From contig NZ_JAJFZK010000008.1 of the NCBI RefSeq assembly GCF_020731355.1, positions 124,001 through 188,000 of the forward strand: a DNA stretch of 64,000 bases, in the 5' to 3' direction. The DNA comes from Bacillus sp. REN16. GTDB taxonomy: Bacteria > Bacillota > Bacilli > Bacillales > Bacillaceae_L. The first letter of the stretch is position 1. Each line of letters begins with the position of its first letter. This document shows positions 8,533 through 17,399 of this stretch, piece after piece. The position numbers were made by a program, and so were the translations under genes. The notes below the pieces were generated by a model. That model searched no databases. It was given only the letters and a program-made list of their open reading frames with translations, and was not told where the DNA came from.

Positions 8533-9333
8533 ATGGAACAAATTTCACTTTCAATTGAAGAATTAATCTATTGCTTTTATAGTGAGGGATATTTTGAACA
8601 AGGAAATGCACTTAAACAAGTCTATTTTGGGGAGCTTGATGATGACAAAATGGATTTGCTTTTACAAATTACATGTCGATCTCTCTTAGCTAAAAAACTA
8701 GTACATTATGAAAATCACAAATTTACTTTATCAGATGAATTGGCAGATATTGTTTCAACCTTAAATTATTCAGAACAATCTATTAAGGCTTCACGTCATG
8801 CAAATGGTGGTAAAGGAGAGGAACAGATTTCCTATCACTTTGGTAAAACAGGTATTATTCAGCATGAGTTGATATTTGATGAAATGGTGCATGTATTTAC
8901 CTTTGTTTCGATGAAGGATGTGAGTGAGTCGATTTCTGAGTATTATCGGGTAGGAAATGCTTCAGGGTCTAGACAGGATCCATTGCACTTGACACAAGCG
9001 GAATTTGAGGAATTACTTTTAGCATTAAACGATAATAAAAGTAAATTTGAACAACCACCTCTAAAAGAAGAGAAAAAGCCTTTTAATGCTATTTTAGAAG
9101 AAACCAACGGCTTACTAAATACATTGCTGTTTTTAAAGTTTAATGAAAACAAAGAGCCGTATGCAACAAATATTGTTATGTTTACAAATCGTGCCAAAGA
9201 TAATTGGATCATTGAAAAAAAGGATGATCTTTTTGAAGTTCAACCGTGTCATACAAAAAGTATTAATCTCCTCTTAGAAAACAACGTATCTCCTTTTAAG
9301 GAAACTGAGGGGGAACTTACGCATGGAAAATAA
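8533..9333 (+). CDS. Hypothetical protein, EspG/DUF5081-like
   Basis: This is a soluble acidic protein of 266 residues without signal or membrane segments. The N-terminus (LSIEELIYCFYSEGYFEQG) followed by a short helical domain (SLLAKKLVHYENHKFTLSDE) has the look of EspG-type chaperones, which bind type VII secretion substrates. The resemblance is one of layout, not a firm motif match. It has a good GGAGG site and overlaps the next gene by 11 bases, so the two are probably made together. Its function is unproven. Confidence 0.5.
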   Translation: MEQISLSIEELIYCFYSEGYFEQGNALKQVYFGELDDDKMDLLLQITCRSLLAKKLVHYENHKFTLSDELADIVSTLNYSEQSIKASRHANGGKGEEQISYHFGKTGIIQHELIFDEMVHVFTFVSMKDVSESISEYYRVGNASGSRQDPLHLTQAEFEELLLALNDNKSKFEQPPLKEEKKPFNAILEETNGLLNTLLFLKFNENKEPYATNIVMFTNRAKDNWIIEKKDDLFEVQPCHTKSINLLLENNVSPFKETEGELTHGK

Positions 9334-9817
9334 TATTAAGATAACGAATGACAGGGTTGATGTGGTCTATCTGTCATCCTGGGCAGGTTGTATGGTGTTT
9401 GGAAGTGGGTTAATGACCGCCGCGGGACTATTCACCCTCTTTTACATTGTACCCAATTCAGGTATTCTAAGAGCATTCCTTGCCATCATTATTGGCATCA
9501 TTGGTACATTATTTTTCGGAAGCATTTTATTGAGGATTTTATCTGTTTTACTGACTGGAAAGGCATTATTTACCGTGGAAGATGGGAATCTGAAAGGTAG
9601 GAAAAATGTCATTCCGATAAGAGAAATTAAAGATATTTATTGGGGCGGGGCTTCCTTAAAATATATTATGGTAAAAACCCTTAATAATAAAAAAATAAAA
9701 CTTTCTACCTACAACCTAGTGTCCGAACAACCTGTTAATCATGTAATCGAAACATATGTCATCCCATACGCAAATCCTGAATTAAGAAATAACTGGGAAA
9801 AACGAAAGAGAAAATAG
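9323..9817 (+). CDS. Small membrane protein, DUF5381-like
   Basis: This 164-residue protein has two hydrophobic helices (about 18-40 and 48-76). They are followed by a cytosolic domain of about 85 residues containing NVIPIREIKDIYWGG, a pattern seen in PH-like bacterial membrane proteins such as DUF5381. It overlaps the preceding gene and ends the three-gene unit. By position it could be an immunity or membrane partner for the putative exported protein at 7211. A copy of the dispersed GGGAC element begins at its stop codon. Confidence 0.5.
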   Translation: MENNIKITNDRVDVVYLSSWAGCMVFGSGLMTAAGLFTLFYIVPNSGILRAFLAIIIGIIGTLFFGSILLRILSVLLTGKALFTVEDGNLKGRKNVIPIREIKDIYWGGASLKYIMVKTLNNKKIKLSTYNLVSEQPVNHVIETYVIPYANPELRNNWEKRKRK

Positions 9818-9846
9818 GGACGTAGTGCTGTTCCTCCCTCTGCCGT
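9817..9846. repeat. Dispersed GGGACAG-type element, copy 3 (degenerate)
   Basis: GGGACGTAG with CTCCCTCTGCC directly follows the TAG stop of the membrane protein. It shares the 5' GGGAC and 3' CTCCCTCTG parts of the family, with a diverged centre. Confidence 0.4.
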
Positions 9847-9941
9847 GATTCCTATCACTAAATTTTTCGTGCATATAACGTATGCTATAAGAAATGGTAA
9901 TGATAAATACGAAAAAATGGTGAAGGAGGCTGGGGGATAAA

Positions 9942-10445
9942 ATGATATTAGATGATCCAAATAGTGCGCCACTGCAACAATTAAAAGACGAGCATATTTC
10001 GTTGAGGGCAGACATGGACCGTTTCTATGAGATTGCGGAAGAAATAGAGTTCGAATCCGGTCCGGAAGTGCTTCAATTATTTGGGGATTTATTTGAGCGG
10101 GTTTCAGCCTTCAACAGTAAGCTAGCCGCACATTCGAAACGTGAGGAAGAGGGCTTGTTCCCGTTGATGAATCGCCATCTCGGAGAAAACGATCATACCA
10201 TTGAAACGATGGAATATGAGCATCATAAGGCGGAACAGCATCTTCGGGATTTTTTTGATGAAGCTGCCAATGCGAAGGAAACAATGGATGAATACGATGC
10301 ACAAACTATTACCGTTTACGCGGTCCAAGCGTATGCGACATTAACACAACACTTCGCCAAGGAGGAAAATATGCTGTTTCCATTAGCGGAGAAAATATTG
10401 TCAACTGAAGAAATGGAAGAGCTTGGGCAAATGCTCCGTAATTGA
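9942..10445 (+). CDS. Hemerythrin HHE domain protein
   Basis: This 167-residue protein has the di-iron hemerythrin-like four-helix pattern: LKDEHISLRADMDRF, then AAHSKREEEGLFPLM, EYEHHKAEQHL and LTQHFAKEENMLFPLAEKIL. The conserved His and Glu of the HxxxE ligand sets are all present. Such proteins bind O2, NO or iron in the cytosol; the exact job is not known. The ATG follows AAGGAGG. It is monocistronic and ends before a hairpin terminator. Confidence 0.9.
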   Translation: MILDDPNSAPLQQLKDEHISLRADMDRFYEIAEEIEFESGPEVLQLFGDLFERVSAFNSKLAAHSKREEEGLFPLMNRHLGENDHTIETMEYEHHKAEQHLRDFFDEAANAKETMDEYDAQTITVYAVQAYATLTQHFAKEENMLFPLAEKILSTEEMEELGQMLRN

Positions 10446-10453
10446 AAAAATAA

Positions 10454-10489
10454 GGCCTTGAATTCAATTAAAGAATTCGAGGTCTTTTT
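10454..10489 (+). terminator. Terminator after hemerythrin gene
   Basis: A 12-bp stem with two wobble pairs (GGCCTTGAATTC with GAATTCGAGGTC, 10454-10484) is followed by TTTTT. Confidence 0.8.
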
Positions 10490-10611
10490 GAATTCATCCG
10501 GGACTAAATAACTAAAAGTTCCCTCTTTTAAAAATTTTTCAATAAAGTGATTGACAGATATGAAATTTCCGTGTAATTTAATAATCAACAAACAACTAAA
10601 TTACCATTTTA

Positions 10612-10765
10612 TTCTTATCCAGAGAGGTGTAGGGACTGGCCCGTTGAAGCCTCGGCAACAGACATTTTGTACTGTGCCAATTCCAGCAAGCGTCAAGCTT
10701 GAAAGATAAGAAGAGTGTATTTGAATTATTCACGTATGCCCTCTTCTTGTTAGAAGAGGGTTTTT
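10612..10765 (+). ncRNA. SAM-I (S-box) riboswitch with intrinsic terminator
   Basis: The aptamer closes with P1 TTCTTATC (10612-10619) against GATAAGAA (10705-10712). Between them are the conserved S-box blocks: AGAGAGGTG, GGGACTGGCCC, a CGGCAAC turn, GTGCCAATTCC and GAAAGATAAG. The expression platform is a 9-bp terminator stem (CCCTCTTCT 10739-10747, AGAAGAGGG 10752-10760) with a T tract. S-adenosylmethionine binding stabilises P1 and allows termination, so downstream genes are expressed when methionine or sulfur is short. It precedes yezD and the sulfur genes. Confidence 0.96.
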
Positions 10766-10847
10766 ATTTTGTGCAAAAAGAACCGATTGCTAAACTGGTC
10801 AACCAGCAGCAATGAAATGATACACATCTTTATCAAGGAGGAGTCAC

Positions 10848-11030
10848 ATGGCAGCGTTAGATGAAGCAAAGGTAAAGCATATTTTATCTACCTTAGAGAA
10901 TCTGGAATTTGGATCTATTGTGATTACCGTCCACAACGGGGAAATTACCCAAATTGATGCGACGGAAAAGAGACGTTTTACATTGCAAAAATCGACATCA
11001 AATCAACCAACGCATAAATATACCAAATAA
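10848..11030 (+). CDS. yezD: YezD family small protein (DUF2292)
   Basis: This 60-residue protein carries the compact DUF2292 core (ILSTLENLEFGSIVITVHNG, then EITQIDATEKRRF). The family is found beside sulfur-assimilation genes in bacilli, and its biochemical role is unknown. It lies directly behind the SAM riboswitch, about 80 bases after the terminator, with AAGGAGGAG as ribosome site. A strong long hairpin follows it, so it may be made in excess of the downstream reductase genes. Confidence 0.9.
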   Translation: MAALDEAKVKHILSTLENLEFGSIVITVHNGEITQIDATEKRRFTLQKSTSNQPTHKYTK

Positions 11031-11049
11031 TTGCCGATTAGACCACTAA

Positions 11050-11108
11050 AGGCATCTTTATTTTCAAAGCGTCCATCCATGACGTTTTGGATAAAGATGC
11101 CTTTTTTT
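11050..11108 (+). terminator. Long hairpin terminator between yezD and FMN reductase gene
   Basis: A perfect 12-bp stem (AGGCATCTTTAT, 11050-11061, with ATAAAGATGCCT, 11091-11102) encloses a second stem (AAAGCGTC with GACGTTTT). A T tract follows. It separates the first gene of the S-box unit from the next two. Confidence 0.8.
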
Positions 11109-11133
11109 ATTCCAAAAAGAAAGGATGATCAAT

Positions 11134-11685
11134 ATGAGTGAAATCGTTATTTTATCAGGGAGCCCTTCAGAAAAGTCCAGAACAGATTTGGTTCTGCAAT
11201 ATGTTGGAAAAAAGCTTAAACATGAAGGTTTTTCAGTTACACATGTATCCGTTAGAGATATTCCGGCTGATGACGTATTTAATTTGAAGTTTGATAGTCC
11301 AGCTCTAAAGAATTTAACATTACAAATTCAAGAGGCAGAGGGAGTGATTGTAGGATCCCCAGTATACAAAGCAGCATACACAGGTGTTCTGAAGGCTGTT
11401 CTGGATTTGCTTCCCCAAGATGTATTAGCTAAAAAAACAGTTTTACCAATTATGACAGGCGGAAGTCCTGCACATTTGCTAGCGATTGACTACAGCCTTA
11501 AACCATTATTGGCTGCATTAAAGGGCCAAAGCTTACAGGGAGTGTACTTTCAGGATTGCCAAATTGATAAAGCACAAGCAGTCAACCCGATTATCGATGT
11601 GAATGTGTTAGAAAGACTGAAAAAGGAGCTTTATTACTTTATTAATGAAGTTAAACAGAATAAAGATTTCGCCATAAAAAGTTAA
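11134..11685 (+). CDS. ssuE: NADPH-dependent FMN reductase (SsuE-like)
   Basis: This is a flavodoxin-fold FMN reductase of about 183 residues. Visible are the phosphate loop LSGSPSEKSRTD near the N-terminus and VGSPVYKAAYTGVLKAVLDL, a signature of the SsuE/MsuE group. It supplies reduced flavin to two-component monooxygenases that release sulfite from organosulfur compounds. The start at 11134 is chosen over an ATG at 11125 because AAAGGA then lies at the right distance. The next gene, 21 bases later, encodes such a monooxygenase, and the unit follows an S-box riboswitch. Confidence 0.88.
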   Translation: MSEIVILSGSPSEKSRTDLVLQYVGKKLKHEGFSVTHVSVRDIPADDVFNLKFDSPALKNLTLQIQEAEGVIVGSPVYKAAYTGVLKAVLDLLPQDVLAKKTVLPIMTGGSPAHLLAIDYSLKPLLAALKGQSLQGVYFQDCQIDKAQAVNPIIDVNVLERLKKELYYFINEVKQNKDFAIKS

Positions 11686-11706
11686 TTGAAGAGGAGCTAA
11701 TTTACA

Positions 11707-13086
11707 ATGACAAAAAAGAGAATTTATTTAAATGCATTTGATATGAACTGTGTGGGGCATCAATCTCCAGGTTTGTGGACACATCCAGAGGATCAGTCCT
11801 ATCGTTATAAAGATAGCGAATATTGGATTGAACTTGCGAAGCTTTTAGAAAAGGGCAGATTCGATGCTATTTTTCTAGCAGATGTGTTAGGGCAGTATGA
11901 CGTGTATCAAGGGTCTAGAGATGCTGCGATCCGACAAGGTACACAATCACCTGTTAATGATCCATCGCTTATTGTGCCTTTAATGTCTGCGGTGACAAAG
12001 CATTTGGGCTTTGGTGTCACTGCATCCGTTACGCATGAGCATCCGTATACATTTGCTCGCAGGATGTCTACACTGGATCATATTACAAAGGGGCGTGTAG
12101 GCTGGAATATTGTCACATCTTATTTAAAAAGCGCCGCTGTGAATATCGGAATGGAAGACCAAATCAAGCATGATGAACGCTACGATATCGCCGAAGAATA
12201 TTTACAAGTTTGCTATAAATTGTGGGAAGGCAGCTGGGAGGATGATGCTGTTTTACAAGACAAAGAGAATCGAATATTCGCCGACCCAAGCAAGGTCCAT
12301 GATATCAATCATGAAGGGAAATATTATAAAGTCCCGGGTGCCCATTTATGCGAGCCGTCCCCACAAAGAACGCCGGTGCTGTATCAAGCAGGAACATCAA
12401 CAAAAGGTCGGACTTTCGCAGGAAAACATGCTGAACTAATCTTTATTGGAGCACCCACTAAGAACGCAGCGAAGCACTCAGTAAAGAAACTGCGTGAAGA
12501 GGCAATTAATGCTGGAAGAGAACCTGAAGAATTAAAAATACTTGCTTGTATAACTCCGATTGTCGGTCGAACAGAAGAAGAGGCATATGAAAAATTCAAT
12601 GAGTATCAAAAACATGTAAGCTATGAAGGCGCACTAGCACTTCTTGGTGGTTGGACCGGAATTGACTTTTCTGAATATGGTCCCCATGAAAATCTTAAGT
12701 TTGTAAAAAATGATGCGATTCAATCAACAGTCGAAAACTTTACAAAAATTGATTCCGATAAAAATTGGACGATTGAGGAAATCGAAAAATATACCGGAAT
12801 CGGAGGATTAGGCCCTGTAACCGTTGGCAGCCCAGAACAGGTTGCAAATGATTTGGAGAGTTGGATAAAAGAGACCGGTGTAGATGGATTTAATATTGCA
12901 TACGCGATTACTCCTGGTACTTTCAAAGATTTCATTGAGCTTGTTGTTCCGGTATTACAAGAAAGAGGCCTTGTCCGAAAAGAATACGAAGGCAACACAC
13001 TAAGAGACAGCCTATTCGGTCAAGGCAGCCAATTACCGGCCCATCACCCAGGAAAGCAATACACCAAAACCCCTGCATTACAATAG
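11707..13086 (+). CDS. FMNH2-dependent monooxygenase, NtaA/SnaA/DszA family
   Basis: This bacterial luciferase-like (LLM) flavin monooxygenase has 459 residues. The family hallmark is seen in order: an N-terminal GRFDAIFLADVLG, TKHLGFGVTASVTHEHPYTFARR, LDHITKGRVGWNIVTSYL and a C-terminal TGVDGFNIAYAITPG. This subfamily (NtaA, SnaA, DszA, DmoA) oxidises C-S or C-N substrates using FMNH2 from a separate reductase, here encoded just upstream. Under SAM riboswitch control the likely role is release of sulfur from an organosulfur compound. The exact substrate (sulfone, thioether or sulfonate) cannot be read from sequence. Confidence 0.88.
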   Translation: MTKKRIYLNAFDMNCVGHQSPGLWTHPEDQSYRYKDSEYWIELAKLLEKGRFDAIFLADVLGQYDVYQGSRDAAIRQGTQSPVNDPSLIVPLMSAVTKHLGFGVTASVTHEHPYTFARRMSTLDHITKGRVGWNIVTSYLKSAAVNIGMEDQIKHDERYDIAEEYLQVCYKLWEGSWEDDAVLQDKENRIFADPSKVHDINHEGKYYKVPGAHLCEPSPQRTPVLYQAGTSTKGRTFAGKHAELIFIGAPTKNAAKHSVKKLREEAINAGREPEELKILACITPIVGRTEEEAYEKFNEYQKHVSYEGALALLGGWTGIDFSEYGPHENLKFVKNDAIQSTVENFTKIDSDKNWTIEEIEKYTGIGGLGPVTVGSPEQVANDLESWIKETGVDGFNIAYAITPGTFKDFIELVVPVLQERGLVRKEYEGNTLRDSLFGQGSQLPAHHPGKQYTKTPALQ

Positions 13087-13181
13087 GTTCATTTATCCAT
13101 TATTGAGTGATTAATATCATAACAAAAGACTTCAAAAAATGGTCTAATGGTGGTAGAAGCTCAAAAATGGAGGTATGAATA

Positions 13182-13505
13182 ATGGCGACTATTAAAATCG
13201 AAAAAAATGATTTAATTCTCGAAGCAGGGCTGGAAGATTTAAAGACAATCATTGATGAAGCCACAGCAAATCTAGATTTGTATAAAGAAGAAATCTCAGT
13301 CATTTATGAGAAAATGCCGAAGTTTGATTATGTGTACTTTTGCTTTTATGCCTATTCCACCTATCGACTTTTAGAAAATGCTTTGAAATTCAATACAGAT
13401 GAGGTGGGTCATTTCCGTCTGATCGCTCCAGAATCATTCTACTATGCGTTTTACGGAATGATTGCAACATTGCATACAGAACATAATATAAAAATTGAAG
13501 CGTGA
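13182..13505 (+). CDS. Hypothetical protein, 107 residues
   Basis: I do not recognise this family. The protein is acidic at the N-terminus (KIEKNDLILEAGLEDL) and rich in Tyr and Phe in the second half (FDYVYFCFYAYSTYRLLENA). There is no signal peptide and no clear membrane segment. GGAGG lies 8 bases before the ATG. It follows the monooxygenase by 95 bases and may belong to the same transcript. A bidirectional hairpin follows. Confidence 0.65.
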   Translation: MATIKIEKNDLILEAGLEDLKTIIDEATANLDLYKEEISVIYEKMPKFDYVYFCFYAYSTYRLLENALKFNTDEVGHFRLIAPESFYYAFYGMIATLHTEHNIKIEA

Positions 13506-13546
13506 ATAAGGGATAAAAAAATACCACCTGCCTTTTTCGCTTAAAT

Positions 13547-13591
13547 AATGAGCCAAAAGAACAAAGTTTTATGTTCGATTGGCTCATTTTT
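13547..13591. terminator. Bidirectional terminator between convergent genes
   Basis: The 10-bp stem AATGAGCCAA (13547-13556) with TTGGCTCATT (13579-13588) encloses a small GAACA/TGTTC stem. T-rich sequence follows on the plus strand. Confidence 0.75.
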
Positions 13592-13595
13592 GCCA

Positions 13596-14645
13596 CTATT
13601 CGGCTTTTACTAGGATTTTTATGTGATTTCTTTCTTTAAGAAGACCTTCGAATCCTTCTGTAACAACTTCATCAAGTGTAATGCGTTTTGTTACAAGTTT
13701 TTCAGCAGGGAAATATCCTTGGGCCATTAAATTAATAACAGCCGGAAATACATCTCGATAACCGATAATACCTGTTACAGTACGTTCTTTCATTACGATA
13801 TTTTGCGGATGTATAGAAGCTTCTGTTTCAAAAATGCTGACAATCATTGTTTCACCATTGAACTTAGTAGAATTTATAGCTTGTACCAAGACAGGTGGAA
13901 CCCCTGTAACTTCATAAGCAACATCAACACCACCATTAGAAAACTGTTGAATTTGCTCTACCACATCGCCATTATTTGGATTAATTCCAATTGCCCCAAG
14001 TTCTTCTGCTTTTTGTCTTCGTTGTTCCGAAAGCTCTACTGCATAGATTTCGGTTGCGCCTGCAGCTTTGAGGGCCTCAATCACTAATAGACCAATTGGA
14101 CCAGTTCCAAACACTGCAGCTTTATCGCCTACTCGAAGCTTACTTTGTTTCACAGCATGAAGTGCAACAGCTGCCGGCTCAACAAGTGCCCCTTGTTCAT
14201 AAGATACTGTTTCAGGAAGTTTATGTAACATATGCTCAGGAACAGCGGCAAATTCAGAAAATCCTCCGCCGCCTCCAGAAAGGCCATAAAAGCCCATTTT
14301 ATCGCAGAGGTTATATCTTCCTTGTTTGCAAGCTTGGCATTCCCCGCAAGAATAGATTGGCTCAACTGCAACACGGTCACCAACCTGTACCCGAGTTACA
14401 CCTTCTCCAATTTCAATAACTTGGCCAGAGAACTCATGTCCCATAACAATTGGTGCTCTATCACGGGTTATAGGATGTGGGGTTTCCGATGGAATAAAAA
14501 TAGGTCCTACTGTATATTCGTGTAAATCACTACCACAAATTCCACACCACTCTACTTTAAGTTTTACCTCCCCTTTTTTTGCCTTAGGTTCTTCAATGTA
14601 TTCTAATCGTAAATCTTTTGCTTTATACCATCTAAGTGCCTTCAT
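13596..14645 (-). CDS. bdhA: 2,3-butanediol dehydrogenase-type zinc alcohol dehydrogenase
   Basis: This medium-chain dehydrogenase of 349 residues interconverts acetoin and 2,3-butanediol, or a similar vicinal diol, with NAD(H). Catalytic zinc ligands are in CGICGSDLHEY and GHEFSG. The structural zinc cysteines are in SCGECQACKQGRYNLC, and the nucleotide motif is GTGPIGLL. The PIFIPSETPHPITRDRAPIVMGHE segment between the catalytic Cys and His is typical of BdhA. The ATG at 14645 is preferred over a longer frame because GGTTGAGG precedes it. It is monocistronic, and AT-rich sequence upstream probably holds its promoter. Confidence 0.88.
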   Translation of the reverse strand: MKALRWYKAKDLRLEYIEEPKAKKGEVKLKVEWCGICGSDLHEYTVGPIFIPSETPHPITRDRAPIVMGHEFSGQVIEIGEGVTRVQVGDRVAVEPIYSCGECQACKQGRYNLCDKMGFYGLSGGGGGFSEFAAVPEHMLHKLPETVSYEQGALVEPAAVALHAVKQSKLRVGDKAAVFGTGPIGLLVIEALKAAGATEIYAVELSEQRRQKAEELGAIGINPNNGDVVEQIQQFSNGGVDVAYEVTGVPPVLVQAINSTKFNGETMIVSIFETEASIHPQNIVMKERTVTGIIGYRDVFPAVINLMAQGYFPAEKLVTKRITLDEVVTEGFEGLLKERNHIKILVKAE

Positions 14646-14783
14646 GATCCTCAACCTTTCAAAAATAAAATAGTAGATTCTCAAATACAATATCAGTATA
14701 ACAGTTATAAATAGAAAAATATGGGTAGAATATTACGATATTGTGAATCTTTTCACATAGTTGGCTGGCAAGTCCAAATAAAA

Positions 14784-14814
14784 AACTACCCTCTTATCCG
14801 AAGAAGGGCAGTTT
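14784..14814 (-). terminator. Terminator after ABC-2 permease gene
   Basis: A stem of about 12 bp with one bulge (ACTACCCTCTT against AAGAAGGGCAGT) is followed on the minus strand by TTTTTTATTT. Confidence 0.7.
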
Positions 14815-14836
14815 TACAGTAGTCCATTGGACATCA

Positions 14837-16483
14837 TTACTTCACGCTATCCCATGACACTTTGAAGACTTTTTTCCATAGAATTAGCAAAATGAGGATG
14901 GCCATTGCCAGATAAATATACAGCCCATATGGGAAAAGCAAACTGATTAGATGGAGTCCCGCAAATAGACCTGCCAGTAGCATTAATAGAAAAATCATGC
15001 CACCATTTCCTGCACTATAGGTTTCAAACGATTGGGAAAAAGGAAGGGCCTTTTCCAAAATTGCAAAGCAAAGTACTGCATAAATCAGTGCGCTGACAAT
15101 TACTAGAATCAGGTCAGGTATAATCCTTACTCCATAAATAGGGACAAACACAAGACTCAGTAGTAAATAAATTGGAAAATACAGATTCACAATAAAAGCC
15201 TTTATCGTACCACTAAAAATCGATTTTGGGCTTTTTAAAGGTGGAAGCTTATAAATCCAGGCTCCCTTATGTGTACCTGTGTATTTAAGTGTGATGATTA
15301 CGGTTGGCATCATCATCAAGCTAAAATAGATATTTAAATAGGACTTGCCTTCTCTAATCAGATTAAAAGATTCCTGGGTGAATTCATCCATAAATGTAAA
15401 CAAGAAAATGAATGGTATCACGACCGAAAAGGCCAGTGAAGGATAGACCTTTAACTTAAAATCCCTCTCATTTTTTAACATCATTCTAGAAAACTGATAA
15501 AACACTCTTTCTTCTTTTGTTGGGCAAATAAATTTTTTAAAAGATTCACTAAGCTTTAGACGTCTATTCTTTCTTCCTTTATTATGCTGGGAAAGCTTTT
15601 GAAGATTTCTCTCAAAAGCAGGAGTCAAGCGTGAGTAGATCCAAATCGAAACAAACGGGATAATAACACCTAGCCCTGCAAGTAATAAAAAGAAGGGTTG
15701 TGTACCACCGTTCATGACCAACTCTATTATAACCCCATACCATATTGGAAAAACAAAGATATGCCACCATGCCGGCTCAAGGTTGACGGAAAGGTTTACG
15801 ATTTCAAATGATCGAACGAGAAGCTGGTAGCCGATCATAATTGAAAAAGACAAGCCGATTTGGACATAATTAATTAAATCCTTTAGTTTTTCTCCATCAA
15901 AAAATTGAAGGATAATTAAATAGATTAACGCTGTCATAGCAATAATCAATACATCTATTAATATGACATTTAAAAACCCAACAAGAAAAAACAAAATGCC
16001 GTGTTTAAAAAGTCCTACAATGATCGATGGCCCCGCCAAAGCAATGGTCATCAAGGATAAATAAATCAGAATATGAGTTAGTTTCGCGGCACTGATTGTT
16101 TTTCGATCAATTGGTTTAGGATAAAGAATGTTTCTGTCACGAATATCAAGGAGCACAGACGAAAAATCAGAAATCAATGAGGTCATTAAGAAAAAGATGA
16201 TCATTCCAAAAACAAGGCTCATTTGAAATAGGTAATTGTCCCCTATAATGATAAAAGGAATTAAAAAGAGCCCAAACAATAAATAGATCCACAAGGATAA
16301 TAGATAATGATTTTTCTCTTTATTATCCTTTTTGTTATTTTGTGAGAAAATGGTCGGCACACGTCGGCGGTCCATAACGAGCTTCGCCTGTAAAATTTTT
16401 CTCATCATTCGATAATCAATACCAAACCTATTAAAGACTTTTTCAAAACGATCCAACAGCTTTAAAGAAGGAAAGTCCTGCAT
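14837..16483 (-). CDS. ABC-2 type exporter permease subunit
   Basis: This 548-residue polytopic membrane protein has about 10-12 hydrophobic helices, starting with LLSLWIYLLFGLFLIPFIII near residue 65. It has large charged loops, including RDRNILYPKPIDRKTI, a common cytosolic loop of bacilli ABC-2 permeases. The ATG at 16483 starts one base after the ATPase stop and uses GGTGAGGTG inside the end of that gene, so translation is coupled. The cargo is unknown. The arrangement recalls the YthP/YthQ pair of Bacillus subtilis, but I do not claim orthology. Confidence 0.78.
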   Translation of the reverse strand: MQDFPSLKLLDRFEKVFNRFGIDYRMMRKILQAKLVMDRRRVPTIFSQNNKKDNKEKNHYLLSLWIYLLFGLFLIPFIIIGDNYLFQMSLVFGMIIFFLMTSLISDFSSVLLDIRDRNILYPKPIDRKTISAAKLTHILIYLSLMTIALAGPSIIVGLFKHGILFFLVGFLNVILIDVLIIAMTALIYLIILQFFDGEKLKDLINYVQIGLSFSIMIGYQLLVRSFEIVNLSVNLEPAWWHIFVFPIWYGVIIELVMNGGTQPFFLLLAGLGVIIPFVSIWIYSRLTPAFERNLQKLSQHNKGRKNRRLKLSESFKKFICPTKEERVFYQFSRMMLKNERDFKLKVYPSLAFSVVIPFIFLFTFMDEFTQESFNLIREGKSYLNIYFSLMMMPTVIITLKYTGTHKGAWIYKLPPLKSPKSIFSGTIKAFIVNLYFPIYLLLSLVFVPIYGVRIIPDLILVIVSALIYAVLCFAILEKALPFSQSFETYSAGNGGMIFLLMLLAGLFAGLHLISLLFPYGLYIYLAMAILILLILWKKVFKVSWDSVK

Positions 16484-16484
16484 A

Positions 16485-17264
16485 TCACACCTCACCAACA
16501 ATCGACACAAAACGTGAGGCAAGCTCTGTATGCTCGTTGAATCCAGTTAATTGATTGAAAATCCCCTCCAAAGAGCCTTCCTTATTTTGACCCTTTAATT
16601 CCTCAAAGGTTCCATCTGCTGCAATTTTTCCGTCATGGAGAAGGATGATTCGGCTGCTTATTTTTTCAACGACATCCATGATATGTGAAGAATAAAAGAT
16701 GGTTTTACCTTGCTGTGCCAATTGAGTCATGATTTCCTTAAAAATCATCACACTGTTTGCATCCAGCCCGTTGATCGGTTCATCAAAAAAGAGAAGTTCT
16801 GGATTATGTAACAAACTCGAAATAATTAGGAGTTTTTGACGCATTCCCTTTGAATAGGAAGCAATTCGGGAATGATACACCTCACCAATGCGAAACAGCT
16901 CCATTAGGTTTTGCGCTTTATAGTCAGCCAGTTCATAATCAACCCCATATAATTCGCCAATGAAAGTGAGGTATTCTTGGCCTGTTAAACTGTCATAGAC
17001 ATCGGCAACCTCTGGCACATACCCAATCTTCCGCTTGTAGTCCATATCCCCATCTGTGATACTTTGACCGAAAATCTTTACGTCACCCAGGAAGCCTTCT
17101 TCAATCCCAAGAATAATTTTTACCGTCGTACTTTTTCCAGCGCCATTTGGCCCAATATACCCAATGATTTCTCCTTCATTTACTGTAAAGGAAACTCCTT
17201 GAAGGACAGGCTTGATACCATAACTTTTTTGTAAATTTGCAATCTCGACTATTGCTTCAGTCAT
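16485..17264 (-). CDS. ABC transporter ATP-binding protein (ABC-2 exporter)
   Basis: This 259-residue ATPase has Walker A GPNGAGKST near residue 39, a signature read as YSKGMRQKLLI near 138, and Walker B LLFFDEPINGLD. The degenerate SKGMRQ signature is usual for ABC-2/drug-exporter ATPases. A C-terminal tail of about 35 residues follows the core. It is the first gene of a two-gene unit with the permease downstream. Confidence 0.88.
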   Translation of the reverse strand: MTEAIVEIANLQKSYGIKPVLQGVSFTVNEGEIIGYIGPNGAGKSTTVKIILGIEEGFLGDVKIFGQSITDGDMDYKRKIGYVPEVADVYDSLTGQEYLTFIGELYGVDYELADYKAQNLMELFRIGEVYHSRIASYSKGMRQKLLIISSLLHNPELLFFDEPINGLDANSVMIFKEIMTQLAQQGKTIFYSSHIMDVVEKISSRIILLHDGKIAADGTFEELKGQNKEGSLEGIFNQLTGFNEHTELASRFVSIVGEV

Positions 17265-17399
17265 TCAATCAGCTCCGTAACTATTAGTTTTTTCCTATTT
17301 TACCATATTTAGAGAAAGCTATTCATTATATGATAAGAGGAATTAAGAGATTAAAAGGCGAATATAGTGTGTAAAAGCTACATATAAGGGGGAATTGCG

